From the NCBI GenBank assembly GCA_016125335.1, contig WGLY01000011.1, positions 62,001 to 126,000 on the forward strand: a stretch of 64,000 nucleotides of DNA. Direction: 5' to 3'. The notes beneath the pieces are model-generated. The model was not told the DNA's origin and did not search any database. It saw nothing but the letters and a program-made list of their open reading frames with translations. Of the stretch, positions 7,690 to 15,802 are shown in pieces. Source of the DNA: Frankiales bacterium (GTDB taxonomy: Bacteria; Actinomycetota; Actinomycetes; S36-B12; CAIYMF01). Numbering within the stretch: position 1 is the stretch's first letter; every line of letters begins with the position of its first letter. The position numbers and the translations under genes were made by a program.

Positions 7690-7696
7690 CACCGAC

Positions 7697-10378
7697 GTGA
7701 CCTCGACGCAGGAACGCCCCCGGCTCCTCCTCCTGGACGGCCACTCGCTGGCCTACCGGGCGTTCTACGCCCTGCCCGTGGAGAACTTCTCCACCACCAC
7801 GGGGCAGGCCACCAACGCGGTGTACGGCTTCACGTCGATGCTCATCAACACCCTGCGCGACGAGCGGCCCACGCACGTCGCGGTGGCCTTCGACGTCAGC
7901 CGCACCACCTTCCGCACCGAGGCCTACCCGGAGTACAAGGCCAACCGCTCGACGAGCCCGGACGAGTTCAAGGGCCAGGTGTCGCTGATCCGCGAGGTGC
8001 TCGACGCGCTGTCGATCCCCTACGTCGAGGTCGACGGGTACGAGGCGGACGACCTCATCGCCACCCTCACCACCCAGGCCGAGGACGAGGGGTTCGAGGT
8101 GCTCGTGATCACCGGCGACCGCGACGCGTTCCAGCTCGTCGACCCGGACGTCACCGTGCTCTACCCGCGCAAGGGGGTCAGCGACCTCGCGCGCATGACA
8201 CCGGCGGCGATCGAGGAGAAGTACGGCCTCACGCCCGCGCAGTACCCGGACTACGCCGCGCTGCGCGGCGACCCGAGCGACAACCTCCCCTCGATCCCGG
8301 GAGTGGGGGAGAAGACGGCGTCGAAGTGGGTGCGCGAGTTCGGCTCGCTCGACGCGCTCGTCGACCGGGTCGGCGAGGTGAAGGGCAAGGCCGGCGACGC
8401 CCTGCGCGCCGCGCTGCCCGACGTCATCCGCAACCGGCGGCTCACCGAGCTCGTCCGCGACGTCGAGCTCCCCGTGCGACCGGCCGACCTCGAGCGCCGT
8501 CCCTTCGACCGCGACCGGGTGCACGAGGTGTTCGACGCCCTCCAGTTCCGCGTGCTGCGCGACCGGCTCTTCGCCGAGCACGGCGACGAGGCCGCCACCA
8601 CGGGCGAGGCCGTCGAGGTGCAGGTGGAGTCACCGGCTGAGGGTCTCGGCCCGTGGCTCGCCGAGCACGCCCCCGCCGGCGCACGCACCGGCGTGCAGCT
8701 CGAGGGCACCTGGGGCAGCGGTACCGGCGACGTGGCGGCCCTCGCCGTCGCCGCGCCGGACGGCGCGGTCGCGTGGTGGTCCGTGCCGGCCCTCGACCCG
8801 CAGGACGAGCAGGCGCTCGCCGACTGGCTCGGCGACGAGGCCCGCCCCAAGGCGATGCACGACGCGAAGGGTCCCGAGCTCGCGCTGCGCGCGCGAGGCC
8901 TGACGCTGCGCGGGCTCACCTGCGACACGGCTCTCGCGGCGTACCTCGTCCTGCCGGGGCAGCGCAGCTTCGACCTCAGCGACCTCGCCCCCCGCTTCCT
9001 GCGCCGCGAGCTCGGCGCCGCCGCCGGCGGCGACGACCAGCTCGCGTTCGACACCGACCCGGACGAGGCACGGGCCGCCGCCCTCGGGGCGCAGGCGCGC
9101 GCGGTGCTCGACCTCGCCGACGCCCTCGAGACCGAGCTCGAGACCCGCGGGGGCACGGCCCTCATGCGCGACGTCGAGCTGCCGCTGCTGCACGTGCTCG
9201 CCGACCTCGAGCAGGCCGGCATCGCGGTCGACTCCGACCACCTCGGCCGGCTCGAGGCCGAGTTCGCCGAGTCCATGCGTGCGGCCGAGTCCACCGCCCA
9301 CGAGCTGGCCGGGCGGCCGTTCAACCTCGGGTCGCCCAAGCAGCTCCAGGAGATCCTCTTCGGCGAGCGCGGCCTGCCCACCACCAAGCGGATCAAGACC
9401 GGCTACACCACGGACGCCGACGCCCTGGCCGACCTGTTCGCCCGCACCGGCGACCCGCTGCTCGAGCAGCTGCTGCGCTGGCGGGACGTCTCCAAGCTGC
9501 GGCAGACCGTGACGGGACTGCTCGCCGCCGTGCGTGACGATGGGCGCATCCACACCACCTTCAACCAGATCGTCGCGGCCACCGGCCGGCTCTCGTCGCA
9601 GGACCCGAACCTGCAGAACATCCCGATCCGCACCGACGAGGGTCGCCGGATCCGGAGCGGGTTCGTGGTGGGCCCGGGGTACGAGTCGCTGATGACCGCC
9701 GACTACAGCCAGATCGAGATGCGGCTGATGGCGCACCTCTCGGAGGACGAGGGGCTCATCGAGGCGTTCCGGTCGGGGGAGGACCTGCACCGCTACGTCG
9801 CCTCCCGTGTCTTCTCGGTGGAGCCGGCCGAGGTCGACGCCGAGATGCGCCGCAAGATCAAGGCCATGTCCTACGGCCTCGCCTACGGCCTCTCGCCGTT
9901 CGGGCTCTCCCAGCAGCTCGGCATCGAGACGTCCGAGGCGAGCCGGCTCATGAACGAGTACTTCGAGCGATTCGGCGGCGTGCGCGACTACCTGCACGAC
10001 GTCGTCGACCGCGCCCGCGGCACCGGCTACACCGAGACCATGCTCGGCCGGCGCCGCTACCTGCCCGACCTCACCTCCGACGTGCGCCAGCGCCGGGAGA
10101 TGGCCGAGCGGATGGCGCTCAACGCCCCCATCCAGGGCTCGGCGGCCGACATCGTCAAGGTCGCCATGCTGCGCGTGGACGCCGCCCTGCGCGCCGGCGG
10201 CCTGCGCTCGCGGATGCTGCTCCAGGTGCACGACGAGCTCGTCCTCGAGGTCGCACCGGGCGAGCTCGAGGCCGCCGAGGCCGTGGTGCGCGAGGGCATG
10301 GGCGGCGCGGTCCCGCTCACCGTGCCGCTCGACGTCTCCGTCGGCGTCGGACGGACCTGGGAGGACGCCGGGCACTGA
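7697..10378 (+). CDS. polA: DNA polymerase I
   Basis: An 893-residue family A polymerase for gap filling and primer removal. Residues 1-300 form the 5' nuclease (VITGDRDAFQLV; GDPSDNLPSIPGVGEKTA). The middle 3'-5' exonuclease-like domain lacks the FDTET acidic motif (VQLEGTW stands there), so proofreading is probably lost, as known for mycobacterial and Thermus Pol I. The polymerase domain has motif A TADYSQIEMRLMAHLS near 667, motif B RRKIKAMSYGLAYGLS near 718 and motif C LLQVHDELVLEV near 842. GTG 7697 is supported by the -10 box seven bases upstream. Acts with UvrABC encoded later in the window. Confidence 0.97.
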   Translation: MTSTQERPRLLLLDGHSLAYRAFYALPVENFSTTTGQATNAVYGFTSMLINTLRDERPTHVAVAFDVSRTTFRTEAYPEYKANRSTSPDEFKGQVSLIREVLDALSIPYVEVDGYEADDLIATLTTQAEDEGFEVLVITGDRDAFQLVDPDVTVLYPRKGVSDLARMTPAAIEEKYGLTPAQYPDYAALRGDPSDNLPSIPGVGEKTASKWVREFGSLDALVDRVGEVKGKAGDALRAALPDVIRNRRLTELVRDVELPVRPADLERRPFDRDRVHEVFDALQFRVLRDRLFAEHGDEAATTGEAVEVQVESPAEGLGPWLAEHAPAGARTGVQLEGTWGSGTGDVAALAVAAPDGAVAWWSVPALDPQDEQALADWLGDEARPKAMHDAKGPELALRARGLTLRGLTCDTALAAYLVLPGQRSFDLSDLAPRFLRRELGAAAGGDDQLAFDTDPDEARAAALGAQARAVLDLADALETELETRGGTALMRDVELPLLHVLADLEQAGIAVDSDHLGRLEAEFAESMRAAESTAHELAGRPFNLGSPKQLQEILFGERGLPTTKRIKTGYTTDADALADLFARTGDPLLEQLLRWRDVSKLRQTVTGLLAAVRDDGRIHTTFNQIVAATGRLSSQDPNLQNIPIRTDEGRRIRSGFVVGPGYESLMTADYSQIEMRLMAHLSEDEGLIEAFRSGEDLHRYVASRVFSVEPAEVDAEMRRKIKAMSYGLAYGLSPFGLSQQLGIETSEASRLMNEYFERFGGVRDYLHDVVDRARGTGYTETMLGRRRYLPDLTSDVRQRREMAERMALNAPIQGSAADIVKVAMLRVDAALRAGGLRSRMLLQVHDELVLEVAPGELEAAEAVVREGMGGAVPLTVPLDVSVGVGRTWEDAGH

Positions 10379-10383
10379 GTTTC

Positions 10384-10730
10384 TGTGCCGCTACGCGGCG
10401 GTCGCGCCCTCTCGGGCTTCGCCCTCGGCGGCTCGCCTTCGGCTCGCCGCGCGCGACGGGGTGGGGCGGGAGTTCCAGCGAACAGTCGGCCGCTCGGGCT
10501 TCGCCCTCGGTGCCGCTTCGCGGCACGGGGCCTTGCCTGTTGGCCGCTGTGCGGCGGTCGCGGGGTGCTTTCTGGCCGCTGCGAGGCTGTCGCGCCCATC
10601 TCGGGCTTCGCCCTCGGCGGCTCGCCTTTCGGCTCGCCGCGGCGCGACGAAGTGGGGCGTTGCTCTCGTCGGGGTAGTCGGCCTCTCGGGCTTCGCCCTC
10701 GGTGCCGCGTTCGCGGCACGGGCCTTGTGT
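10384..10730. repeat. Hairpin-rich imperfect direct repeats after polA
   Basis: Two related units (about 10384-10540 and 10571-10730) fill the gap behind polA. The 18-mer CTCGGGCTTCGCCCTCGG occurs four times exactly (10411-10428, 10493-10510, 10600-10617, 10685-10702), followed alternately by CGGCTCGCC and TGCCGC blocks. Each holds stems: GGGC-TTC-GCCC; GTGCCGC-TTC-GCGGCAC (10510-10526) and GTGCCGC-GTTC-GCGGCAC (10702-10719); GCCGC-TAC-GCGGC (10387-10399) and GCCGC-TGT-GCGGC (10543-10555). Copies differ mainly in loops, not arms. Long frames cross the region only because of its GC content; no start, Shine-Dalgarno or conserved domain supports a gene. Confidence 0.85.
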
Positions 10731-10763
10731 TCTCGACGCGGGCTGGGGTTCCTCCCGACACCT

Positions 10764-10838
10764 GGGTTCGGGGTTGCCTGGGGTGCTGGGTCGCGGGGTG
10801 GTTACGGGGGGCGCGTCGGGGTGTGTGGGGGCGGGGGG
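10764..10838 (+). other. G-run tract just upstream of the lipoprotein hydrolase gene
   Basis: Ten runs of three to six G lie on the plus strand in 75 bases, with few C. Together with the repeats it completes the 479-base gene-free stretch 10379-10857. Such a run density could form G-quadruplex structures in the coding strand or RNA. A CACACT box at 10844-10849 lies eight bases before the next start codon and may be its -10. Confidence 0.45.
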
Positions 10839-10857
10839 CGTGCCACACTCACCCGCC

Positions 10858-12303
10858 ATGAGCGCGCTTCGTCGTCCTGCCGCCCTCGTCGTCGTGGCCT
10901 CCGCCGCCCTGGTGCTGTCGGCCTGCGGGTCGTCACCGGACATCCCGCGGGCGCGCATGGTGACCCCCGACGTCGCCTTCCACGGCTGCGACACGGTGAA
11001 GTGCGAGGACACCCTCAACGGCGCGGCCTTCAAGATCGAGATGCCGACGACCTGGAACGGCACACTGCTCCTCTACTCCCACGGGTACCGCTACGCCGAG
11101 CCCGCGCCGCCGGACTTCGCGCCGGTCGACACCAACGCCACGGACGCCTCCGACGACGCGACCGCGAAGGCGCTGCTCGATCAGGGCTATGCGCTGGCCG
11201 GCTCCGCGTACGCCAGCAACGGCTGGGCGGTGGCCGACGGCGTCAAGGCAGCCGAGGACCTGCACACGTACTTCAGCCAGAACATCGGGGAGCCCTACCG
11301 CACCCTGCTCTGGGGCGACTCGCTGGGCGGGCTCATCACCCAGGTGATCGCCGAGAAGCACCCGGAGTGGGTCGACGGCGCTGCCCCGCTGTGCGGCGTG
11401 CTCGGCGGCGTCGTCCCCAACATGGACCTCGCGCTCGACGTGTCCTACGCCGTCAAGACGCTGATCTACCCCGGCCTCAAGCTCACGGGCTACAGCTCCT
11501 ACGAGGAGTCGGTCACGAACTGGACCGAGGCGGTCAAGCGCCTCGTGGCCGCGGCGAAGGACACGGCCGGAGGCGGCACGGCGAAGGTGCTCACCATCGC
11601 CGCGCTGGTCAACGCCCCCCGCCAGACCCAGCACTTCGACGGCTCCACGATCGAGTCGCAGGTGTCGGCCACGGTCGAGGCGCTGGCCACCGCGCTCGGG
11701 TACGCGACCTTCGCGCGCTACGACCTCGAGAAGCGGTTCGGGGGCAACCCCTCCACCAACGAGGGGGTCGACTACGCGTCCCGGATCGACCCGTCCGAGG
11801 CGTCCCTGATCGACGCCGTCACCCCGGGAGCGGCGGAGGCGAACGCGGCAGCCCTGGACGCCGGCACCCGCGTGGCGGCCGACCCGGCCGCTCTCGCGAA
11901 GGCGAAGGCCGACGGCGGCGACCCGCAGGCCACGCTGACCAGGCCCGAGATCACCATGCACACCGCGGCCGACCCGCTCGTGATCGCGCAGAACGAGACC
12001 TTCTTCGAGGACCGCTACCTCGCGGCGCAGAAGGCGGGCACCGCCACGGCGGGGCTCGTGCAGCTGTTCACGGTGCCGCCCGCCACCTACCCGGCCGACC
12101 CGGGTGCTCCCTACGGGGCGGGCCACTGCAACTTCACGTCGCAGTCGCGCGTGGCCGTCATCGACCTGCTCACCCACTGGGTGCAGGACGGCGTCTACCC
12201 CGGCTCCGCCGCGATCGCGGCAGCGATGGGCACCTCGAGCGGCTACGAGGCCGCCTACCGGCCGGGGGACTGGCCGGGCACGCCGGGGCCGCTGGACTCC
12301 TGA
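10858..12303 (+). CDS. Secreted lipoprotein, alpha/beta-hydrolase fold
   Basis: A 481-residue exported lipoprotein. Residues 1-23 are a signal ending in lipobox LSAC. The body is an alpha/beta hydrolase: LLYSHGYRY on the oxyanion side and a nucleophile elbow LLWGDSLGGLITQ (GxSxG, Ser near residue 152), with a late His in AGHCNFTSQ near 424. The acidic member is not certain. Bacterial relatives are annotated as esterases, aminopeptidase-like or tannase-like enzymes; substrate unknown. The ATG lacks a clear Shine-Dalgarno sequence. It lies between the structured repeats and a glycan flippase gene transcribed toward it, sharing a bidirectional terminator. Confidence 0.8.
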   Translation: MSALRRPAALVVVASAALVLSACGSSPDIPRARMVTPDVAFHGCDTVKCEDTLNGAAFKIEMPTTWNGTLLLYSHGYRYAEPAPPDFAPVDTNATDASDDATAKALLDQGYALAGSAYASNGWAVADGVKAAEDLHTYFSQNIGEPYRTLLWGDSLGGLITQVIAEKHPEWVDGAAPLCGVLGGVVPNMDLALDVSYAVKTLIYPGLKLTGYSSYEESVTNWTEAVKRLVAAAKDTAGGGTAKVLTIAALVNAPRQTQHFDGSTIESQVSATVEALATALGYATFARYDLEKRFGGNPSTNEGVDYASRIDPSEASLIDAVTPGAAEANAAALDAGTRVAADPAALAKAKADGGDPQATLTRPEITMHTAADPLVIAQNETFFEDRYLAAQKAGTATAGLVQLFTVPPATYPADPGAPYGAGHCNFTSQSRVAVIDLLTHWVQDGVYPGSAAIAAAMGTSSGYEAAYRPGDWPGTPGPLDS

Positions 12304-12304
12304 C

Positions 12305-12346
12305 GCCGGCACCCCCGACCGGGCGGCTCAGCCGGTCGGGGCCGGC
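12305..12346. terminator. Bidirectional terminator between hydrolase and flippase genes
   Basis: CCCCGACCGG (12313-12322) pairs perfectly with CCGGTCGGGG (12332-12341) around a 9-base loop; GCCGG/CCGGC arms extend it outward. It covers the stop codon of the minus-strand flippase gene and can end both convergent transcripts. Confidence 0.7.
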
Positions 12347-13578
12347 GGCACGGCGGGAGCGACCGCCGGTGGCCGGCGCAGCTCCGACCGGGCGAGCAGC
12401 GCCCCGGTCACGCAGAGCAGGCCCACGACGGCGACCGCGGAGAGCACGATCGCGCGCACCGAGTCGTGCGGGCCGAACCACACGACGGCCACGAGGGCGA
12501 CCACGGCGGCCCACAGCGCCAGCACCGCGCTGCGGTCCTCCACCGCGAGCCGGCTGTAGAGCAGGAACTGGGCCAGCGACTGCAGCGCGCCGAGAAGGGC
12601 GAACAGCGGCACGACCGGCACGAGCGCCTCGTACTGCGATCCGCCGACGACGGCCACCACGAGCCGGGGCAGCAGCGCCGTGCCGAGCACCAGGGCGGCG
12701 CCGAGGGCCAGGATCGCGCCTGCGCCCACCAGCATGGCCCGGCGGCGGCGCGCGTCGGCCATGCCGGGGAAGGCCAGCACCAGGATCGCCTGCGGCAGCC
12801 AGAACGCGACCTTCACGACGATGCCGCCGGCGGCGTAGACCCCGGCGGAGGCCGGGTCGAGGAAGTGCCGGGCCAGCAGCAGGTCGACGTTGGTGAGGGC
12901 GAACAGCGCCAGCAGCGCGTGCGAGGCGTGCAGCAGCTCGGCGCGCACCCCGGGCAGCGGCGCGCGCGGACCCGCCGCCTGCCGGCGCAGGAGCACCCAG
13001 AGGAGCAGCAGGCCGGCGGCGGAGCCGATCACCAGCCCCACGAGCGTGCCGGTGACGGTGCCCGTCACGAGCGCCCCGACGATCCCGCCGAGCGACTTGG
13101 TGACCCCGCCGAGGAAGTACGCCGCCGCGAGCAGCCCGGGTGTCTCGTGCCCCTGCGCCACACCGAGCCAGGCACCCGTGACCGTGAGGGGCACGAGGGT
13201 CAGCGCCACCAGCACCAGGTCGAGCGCGGAGTCCAGGTGCAGTACCGAGGCGAGCACCGGCCACACGACGACCACGGCCACGGCCACGCCCGCCGCAGCG
13301 GGCAGCGCCACCCGCACGCACGCCGCGGCGACCCCGCCCCGGTCGGCGGGCAGCGCCACGACCACCCGGCGCGCCGTGACCGCCTGAAGGCCGAGGGCCA
13401 CGACGTTGCCGATGGCGACGACGCCCAGCAGCGACGCGAGAGCACCGAAGCCCTCCGGACCCAGCCGCCGAGCCCCGACGAGGTTCAGCGCGTACGTCGC
13501 CACCTGCGCGGTGCCGATGCCGAGCGCCACGAGGGCGGCGGCGCCGACGAGCCCGCGGGCTCGCGTCGTGCCGTCCAT
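12328..13578 (-). CDS. Polysaccharide flippase (Wzx / MATE-like lipid-linked glycan exporter)
   Basis: A 416-residue, twelve-or-more-helix membrane protein of the polysaccharide biosynthesis / MurJ-Wzx superfamily, which flips lipid-linked glycan units across the membrane. The N-terminus has the family pattern NLVGARRLGPEGFGALASL after the first helix, then regularly spaced Ala/Val/Leu helices. ATG at 13578 is chosen because AGGAG lies eight bases upstream; an ATG at 13653 would add 25 Arg-rich residues with no Shine-Dalgarno. It heads the envelope-glycan island. The exact glycan is unknown. Confidence 0.8.
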   Translation of the reverse strand: MDGTTRARGLVGAAALVALGIGTAQVATYALNLVGARRLGPEGFGALASLLGVVAIGNVVALGLQAVTARRVVVALPADRGGVAAACVRVALPAAAGVAVAVVVVWPVLASVLHLDSALDLVLVALTLVPLTVTGAWLGVAQGHETPGLLAAAYFLGGVTKSLGGIVGALVTGTVTGTLVGLVIGSAAGLLLLWVLLRRQAAGPRAPLPGVRAELLHASHALLALFALTNVDLLLARHFLDPASAGVYAAGGIVVKVAFWLPQAILVLAFPGMADARRRRAMLVGAGAILALGAALVLGTALLPRLVVAVVGGSQYEALVPVVPLFALLGALQSLAQFLLYSRLAVEDRSAVLALWAAVVALVAVVWFGPHDSVRAIVLSAVAVVGLLCVTGALLARSELRRPPAVAPAVPPAPTG

Positions 13579-13648
13579 GCGCACGGCTCCTCGGTGGCTG
13601 GTGCGGGTGACCCGGTGGGTCGTCGCCCGGAGGCGACGGCGTCGCGAC

Positions 13649-13654
13649 ACCATA
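13649..13654 (-). promoter_or_regulatory. -10 box of the flippase gene
   Basis: TATGGT on the minus strand would start transcription near 13642, giving a leader of about 65 nt that contains the AGGAG ribosome site used for the ATG at 13578. Confidence 0.4.
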
Positions 13655-13710
13655 GGCCGTCATGGCCCCCGTCGACCCGCGCGCGCTCCGGCGGCACCTC
13701 GGCGGTCGCC

Positions 13711-15516
13711 GTGGCTGACGCTCGGCCCGTGGCCCCGGCCGCAGGGCTGCCCTCGCCACGATGGCTGCGCTGGACGCCGGCCGTCGTCGTCATGGCCGTG
13801 GTGGCGGTGGTGCTCGGGCCGGCCCTGCGTCCGGGCTACGTGCTCACCGGCGACCAGGTCTTCGTGCCGGACCAGACACTTCTGCCCTGGATGCTCGGGC
13901 TCGGTGGCGGCCTGCCCCGATCGGTGCCGCAGGACGCGGTCGTGGCACTCGTCACGGGTCCTGTCCCGGGGTGGGTGTGGGAGAAGGTGGCGCTGCTGGG
14001 GGCCCTCAGCACGCTCGGCCTCGGCGTGGCACGGCTGCTGCGACCGGCCGGACGACGTGCCGCCGTCGTGGGCGCCGTCGCGGCGGTGTGGTCGCCCTAC
14101 GTCGCCGAGCGGCTGCTCCAGGGGCACTGGAGTCTCCTCCTCGCCGTCGCGGTGCTGCCCTGGGCCGTGGCCCAGGCGGACGCTGCACGGCGCGGCGAGG
14201 TCCGGGCGGCCTCCCGGTGGGTCCTCCTCGTGGGGCTGGCCTCGCTCACGGTCACCGGAGGGCTCCTCGTGCTCCTGGTGACGGCCCCGCTGCTGCTCGT
14301 CCCGGGAGCGCTGTCCCGTCGGGCACGGGTGGCGGCGCTCGTGGGCGGAGTCGTCCTGCAGCTGCCGTGGCTGGTCCCGTCGTTGGTCCACCCGGTCTCG
14401 CCGGCCCCCCTGGGTGCCGATGTCTTCGCGCTGCGCTCGGAGGGCTGGTGGGGGTCGCTGCTGACCGCCCTGGGGACGGGCGGTCTCTGGAACGCCGGAT
14501 CCGTGCCGTCGTCTCGTGCGACCGTCCTGGCGCCGATCGTGACCGTGGTGCTTCTGGCCCTGGCCTTCCTCGGCAGCAGGGGGGCCAGGCGCGTGCTGGG
14601 GACCCCCGTGCTCGCCTGCCTCGGGACGGCCTCCGCCCTGGGCCTCGCAGTGGCAGTGGCGGGCTCGTGGTCGGCGACCGCGGGCGTCACCGCCTGGGTG
14701 GTGGCCCACGTTCCCGGGGGCGGTGTGATCCGCGACGGGCAGAAGCTGCTGGCGCCGTGGCTCATCCTGCTCTCCTGCCTCGTGGGGCTGGGTGCGGCAC
14801 GGCTCTCCCGCGCAGTCCACGCCCGCCGCGGAGCGCCGGCCGCCGCAGCGGCGGCGGGACTGCTGGCCGTCGTCCCGCTGCTCGGTGTCCCCGACCTGGT
14901 GTGGGGGGCGCAGGGGCGGCTCGCCGCCGTGCGCTACCCCGACGACTGGAACGCCGTTCGCGACGTCCTCCTGCGCGACGCCGCTCCCGGCGACGTCGTG
15001 AGCCTGCCGTGGTCGACCTTCCGACGGTTCGACTGGAACGACGGGCGCACGGTGCTCGACCCGGCGCCGCGGTTCCTCCCCAGGACCGTGGTCGCCGACG
15101 ACCGGCTCCTGGTGAGCCGCGGCGGCGAGGTCGTGGTCGTGCCCGGTGACGACCCGCGCAGCGCCGCGGTCGGAGAGGCTCTGCGCACGGGTGCCCCGCT
15201 CGGCCCCGTCCTGCGGTCCGTGGGCGTCGGATGGGTCCTCGTGGAGCCGACCACGGCCGGTCCGTCCGCTCCGAGCCCGCCCGCGGGCGCCGTGCTCGTG
15301 CACCGCGGCAGCACGCTCTCGCTCTACCGGCTGGCCGCTCCCGCTTCCCTGCCCCCGCCGCCGGGCCGACCGGCCGTCCTGTCGGCGGACGCCTCGGCCC
15401 TCGCCGTGCTGGTCACGGCGGCCCTCGTCGCGGTCGCGGCACCCCGACGACGCGCTCGTGCGCCGGGCGCCGACGGCGCACGTGCCGGCGCACGCGGCCC
15501 GGAGCGGGACGGCTGA
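13711..15516 (+). CDS. Large multi-pass membrane protein, GT-C-like (function unknown)
   Basis: About 601 residues. After the first helix an acidic outside loop (TGDQVFVPDQTLLPW) precedes ten or so further helices, then an extra-cytoplasmic segment (YPDDWNAVRDVLLRD, DVVSLPWSTFRR) and one last helix before a basic tail. This layout, acidic first loop, many helices, then an outside domain, is that of GT-C glycosyltransferases and resembles the AftD-like protein at 18003. No family can be named with certainty. GTG 13711 is a weak choice, as there is no clear Shine-Dalgarno; the frame is open far upstream. It is divergent from the flippase gene and ends at a good terminator. Confidence 0.7.
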   Translation: MADARPVAPAAGLPSPRWLRWTPAVVVMAVVAVVLGPALRPGYVLTGDQVFVPDQTLLPWMLGLGGGLPRSVPQDAVVALVTGPVPGWVWEKVALLGALSTLGLGVARLLRPAGRRAAVVGAVAAVWSPYVAERLLQGHWSLLLAVAVLPWAVAQADAARRGEVRAASRWVLLVGLASLTVTGGLLVLLVTAPLLLVPGALSRRARVAALVGGVVLQLPWLVPSLVHPVSPAPLGADVFALRSEGWWGSLLTALGTGGLWNAGSVPSSRATVLAPIVTVVLLALAFLGSRGARRVLGTPVLACLGTASALGLAVAVAGSWSATAGVTAWVVAHVPGGGVIRDGQKLLAPWLILLSCLVGLGAARLSRAVHARRGAPAAAAAAGLLAVVPLLGVPDLVWGAQGRLAAVRYPDDWNAVRDVLLRDAAPGDVVSLPWSTFRRFDWNDGRTVLDPAPRFLPRTVVADDRLLVSRGGEVVVVPGDDPRSAAVGEALRTGAPLGPVLRSVGVGWVLVEPTTAGPSAPSPPAGAVLVHRGSTLSLYRLAAPASLPPPPGRPAVLSADASALAVLVTAALVAVAAPRRRARAPGADGARAGARGPERDG

Positions 15517-15543
15517 TCACGGGCGGGTCACACCGCCCGATCA
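15514..15543 (+). terminator. Terminator after the GT-C-like gene
   Basis: CGGGCGG (15520-15526) pairs with CCGCCCG (15533-15539) around loop GTCACA, extended by TGAT/ATCA arms that include the stop codon at 15514. Confidence 0.65.
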
Positions 15544-15569
15544 GCCGCCGTCCAGGGGCTACTGGCTGG

Positions 15570-15575
15570 TAGCCT
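15570..15575 (+). promoter_or_regulatory. -10 box of the DUF2613 small-protein gene
   Basis: TAGCCT would start transcription near 15582, leaving a 34-nt leader with a strong GAGGAGG ribosome site. Confidence 0.45.
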
Positions 15576-15615
15576 GCGGCTCGCCTCCAGCACGGAGGGT
15601 CCTGAGGAGGTCGAC

Positions 15616-15759
15616 ATGACGGGTGTGGTCGCGGGTCTCGTCGCCGCGCTCATCGGTGCGGTGGTGGCAGTCGGCGGCGGCGTCGCGCTCGCGGCCAGCC
15701 AGGGCCCCACGTACCCGGCCCAGAACACCGAGTCGATCACGGTCTACGGGAACCAGTAG
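15616..15759 (+). CDS. DUF2613-type small membrane protein (47 aa)
   Basis: A 47-residue protein: one long glycine/alanine/valine-rich hydrophobic helix (residues 4-28), then a short outside tail with QGPTYPAQNTESITVYGNQ-like composition. The ATG is preceded by a near-perfect Shine-Dalgarno GAGGAGG five bases away, and by its own -10 box and an upstream terminator, so it is a real independent gene despite its size. Sequence type and location match DUF2613 proteins; from memory, mycobacteria have such a small secreted protein (Rv0236A) next to aftD. Its role is unknown; linkage to the arabinofuranosyltransferase suggests an accessory part in envelope glycan assembly. Confidence 0.8.
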   Translation: MTGVVAGLVAALIGAVVAVGGGVALAASQGPTYPAQNTESITVYGNQ

Positions 15760-15802
15760 CCCCTCTCGGCCCGCGCCCACGGTGCACGCGCTCCGCGGCA
15801 GG

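Noticed and set aside
10384-10730. CRISPR array
   Set aside because: Only four core copies with uneven spacing (82, 107 and 85 bases), related sequence between the cores, and no cas genes.
10385-10861. Open frames on both strands through the repeat region after polA, with repeated peptides such as SGFALGG and GEPPRAKPE
   Set aside because: All three frames on a strand are open and the peptides merely echo the DNA repeats. There is no ribosome site or conserved fold.
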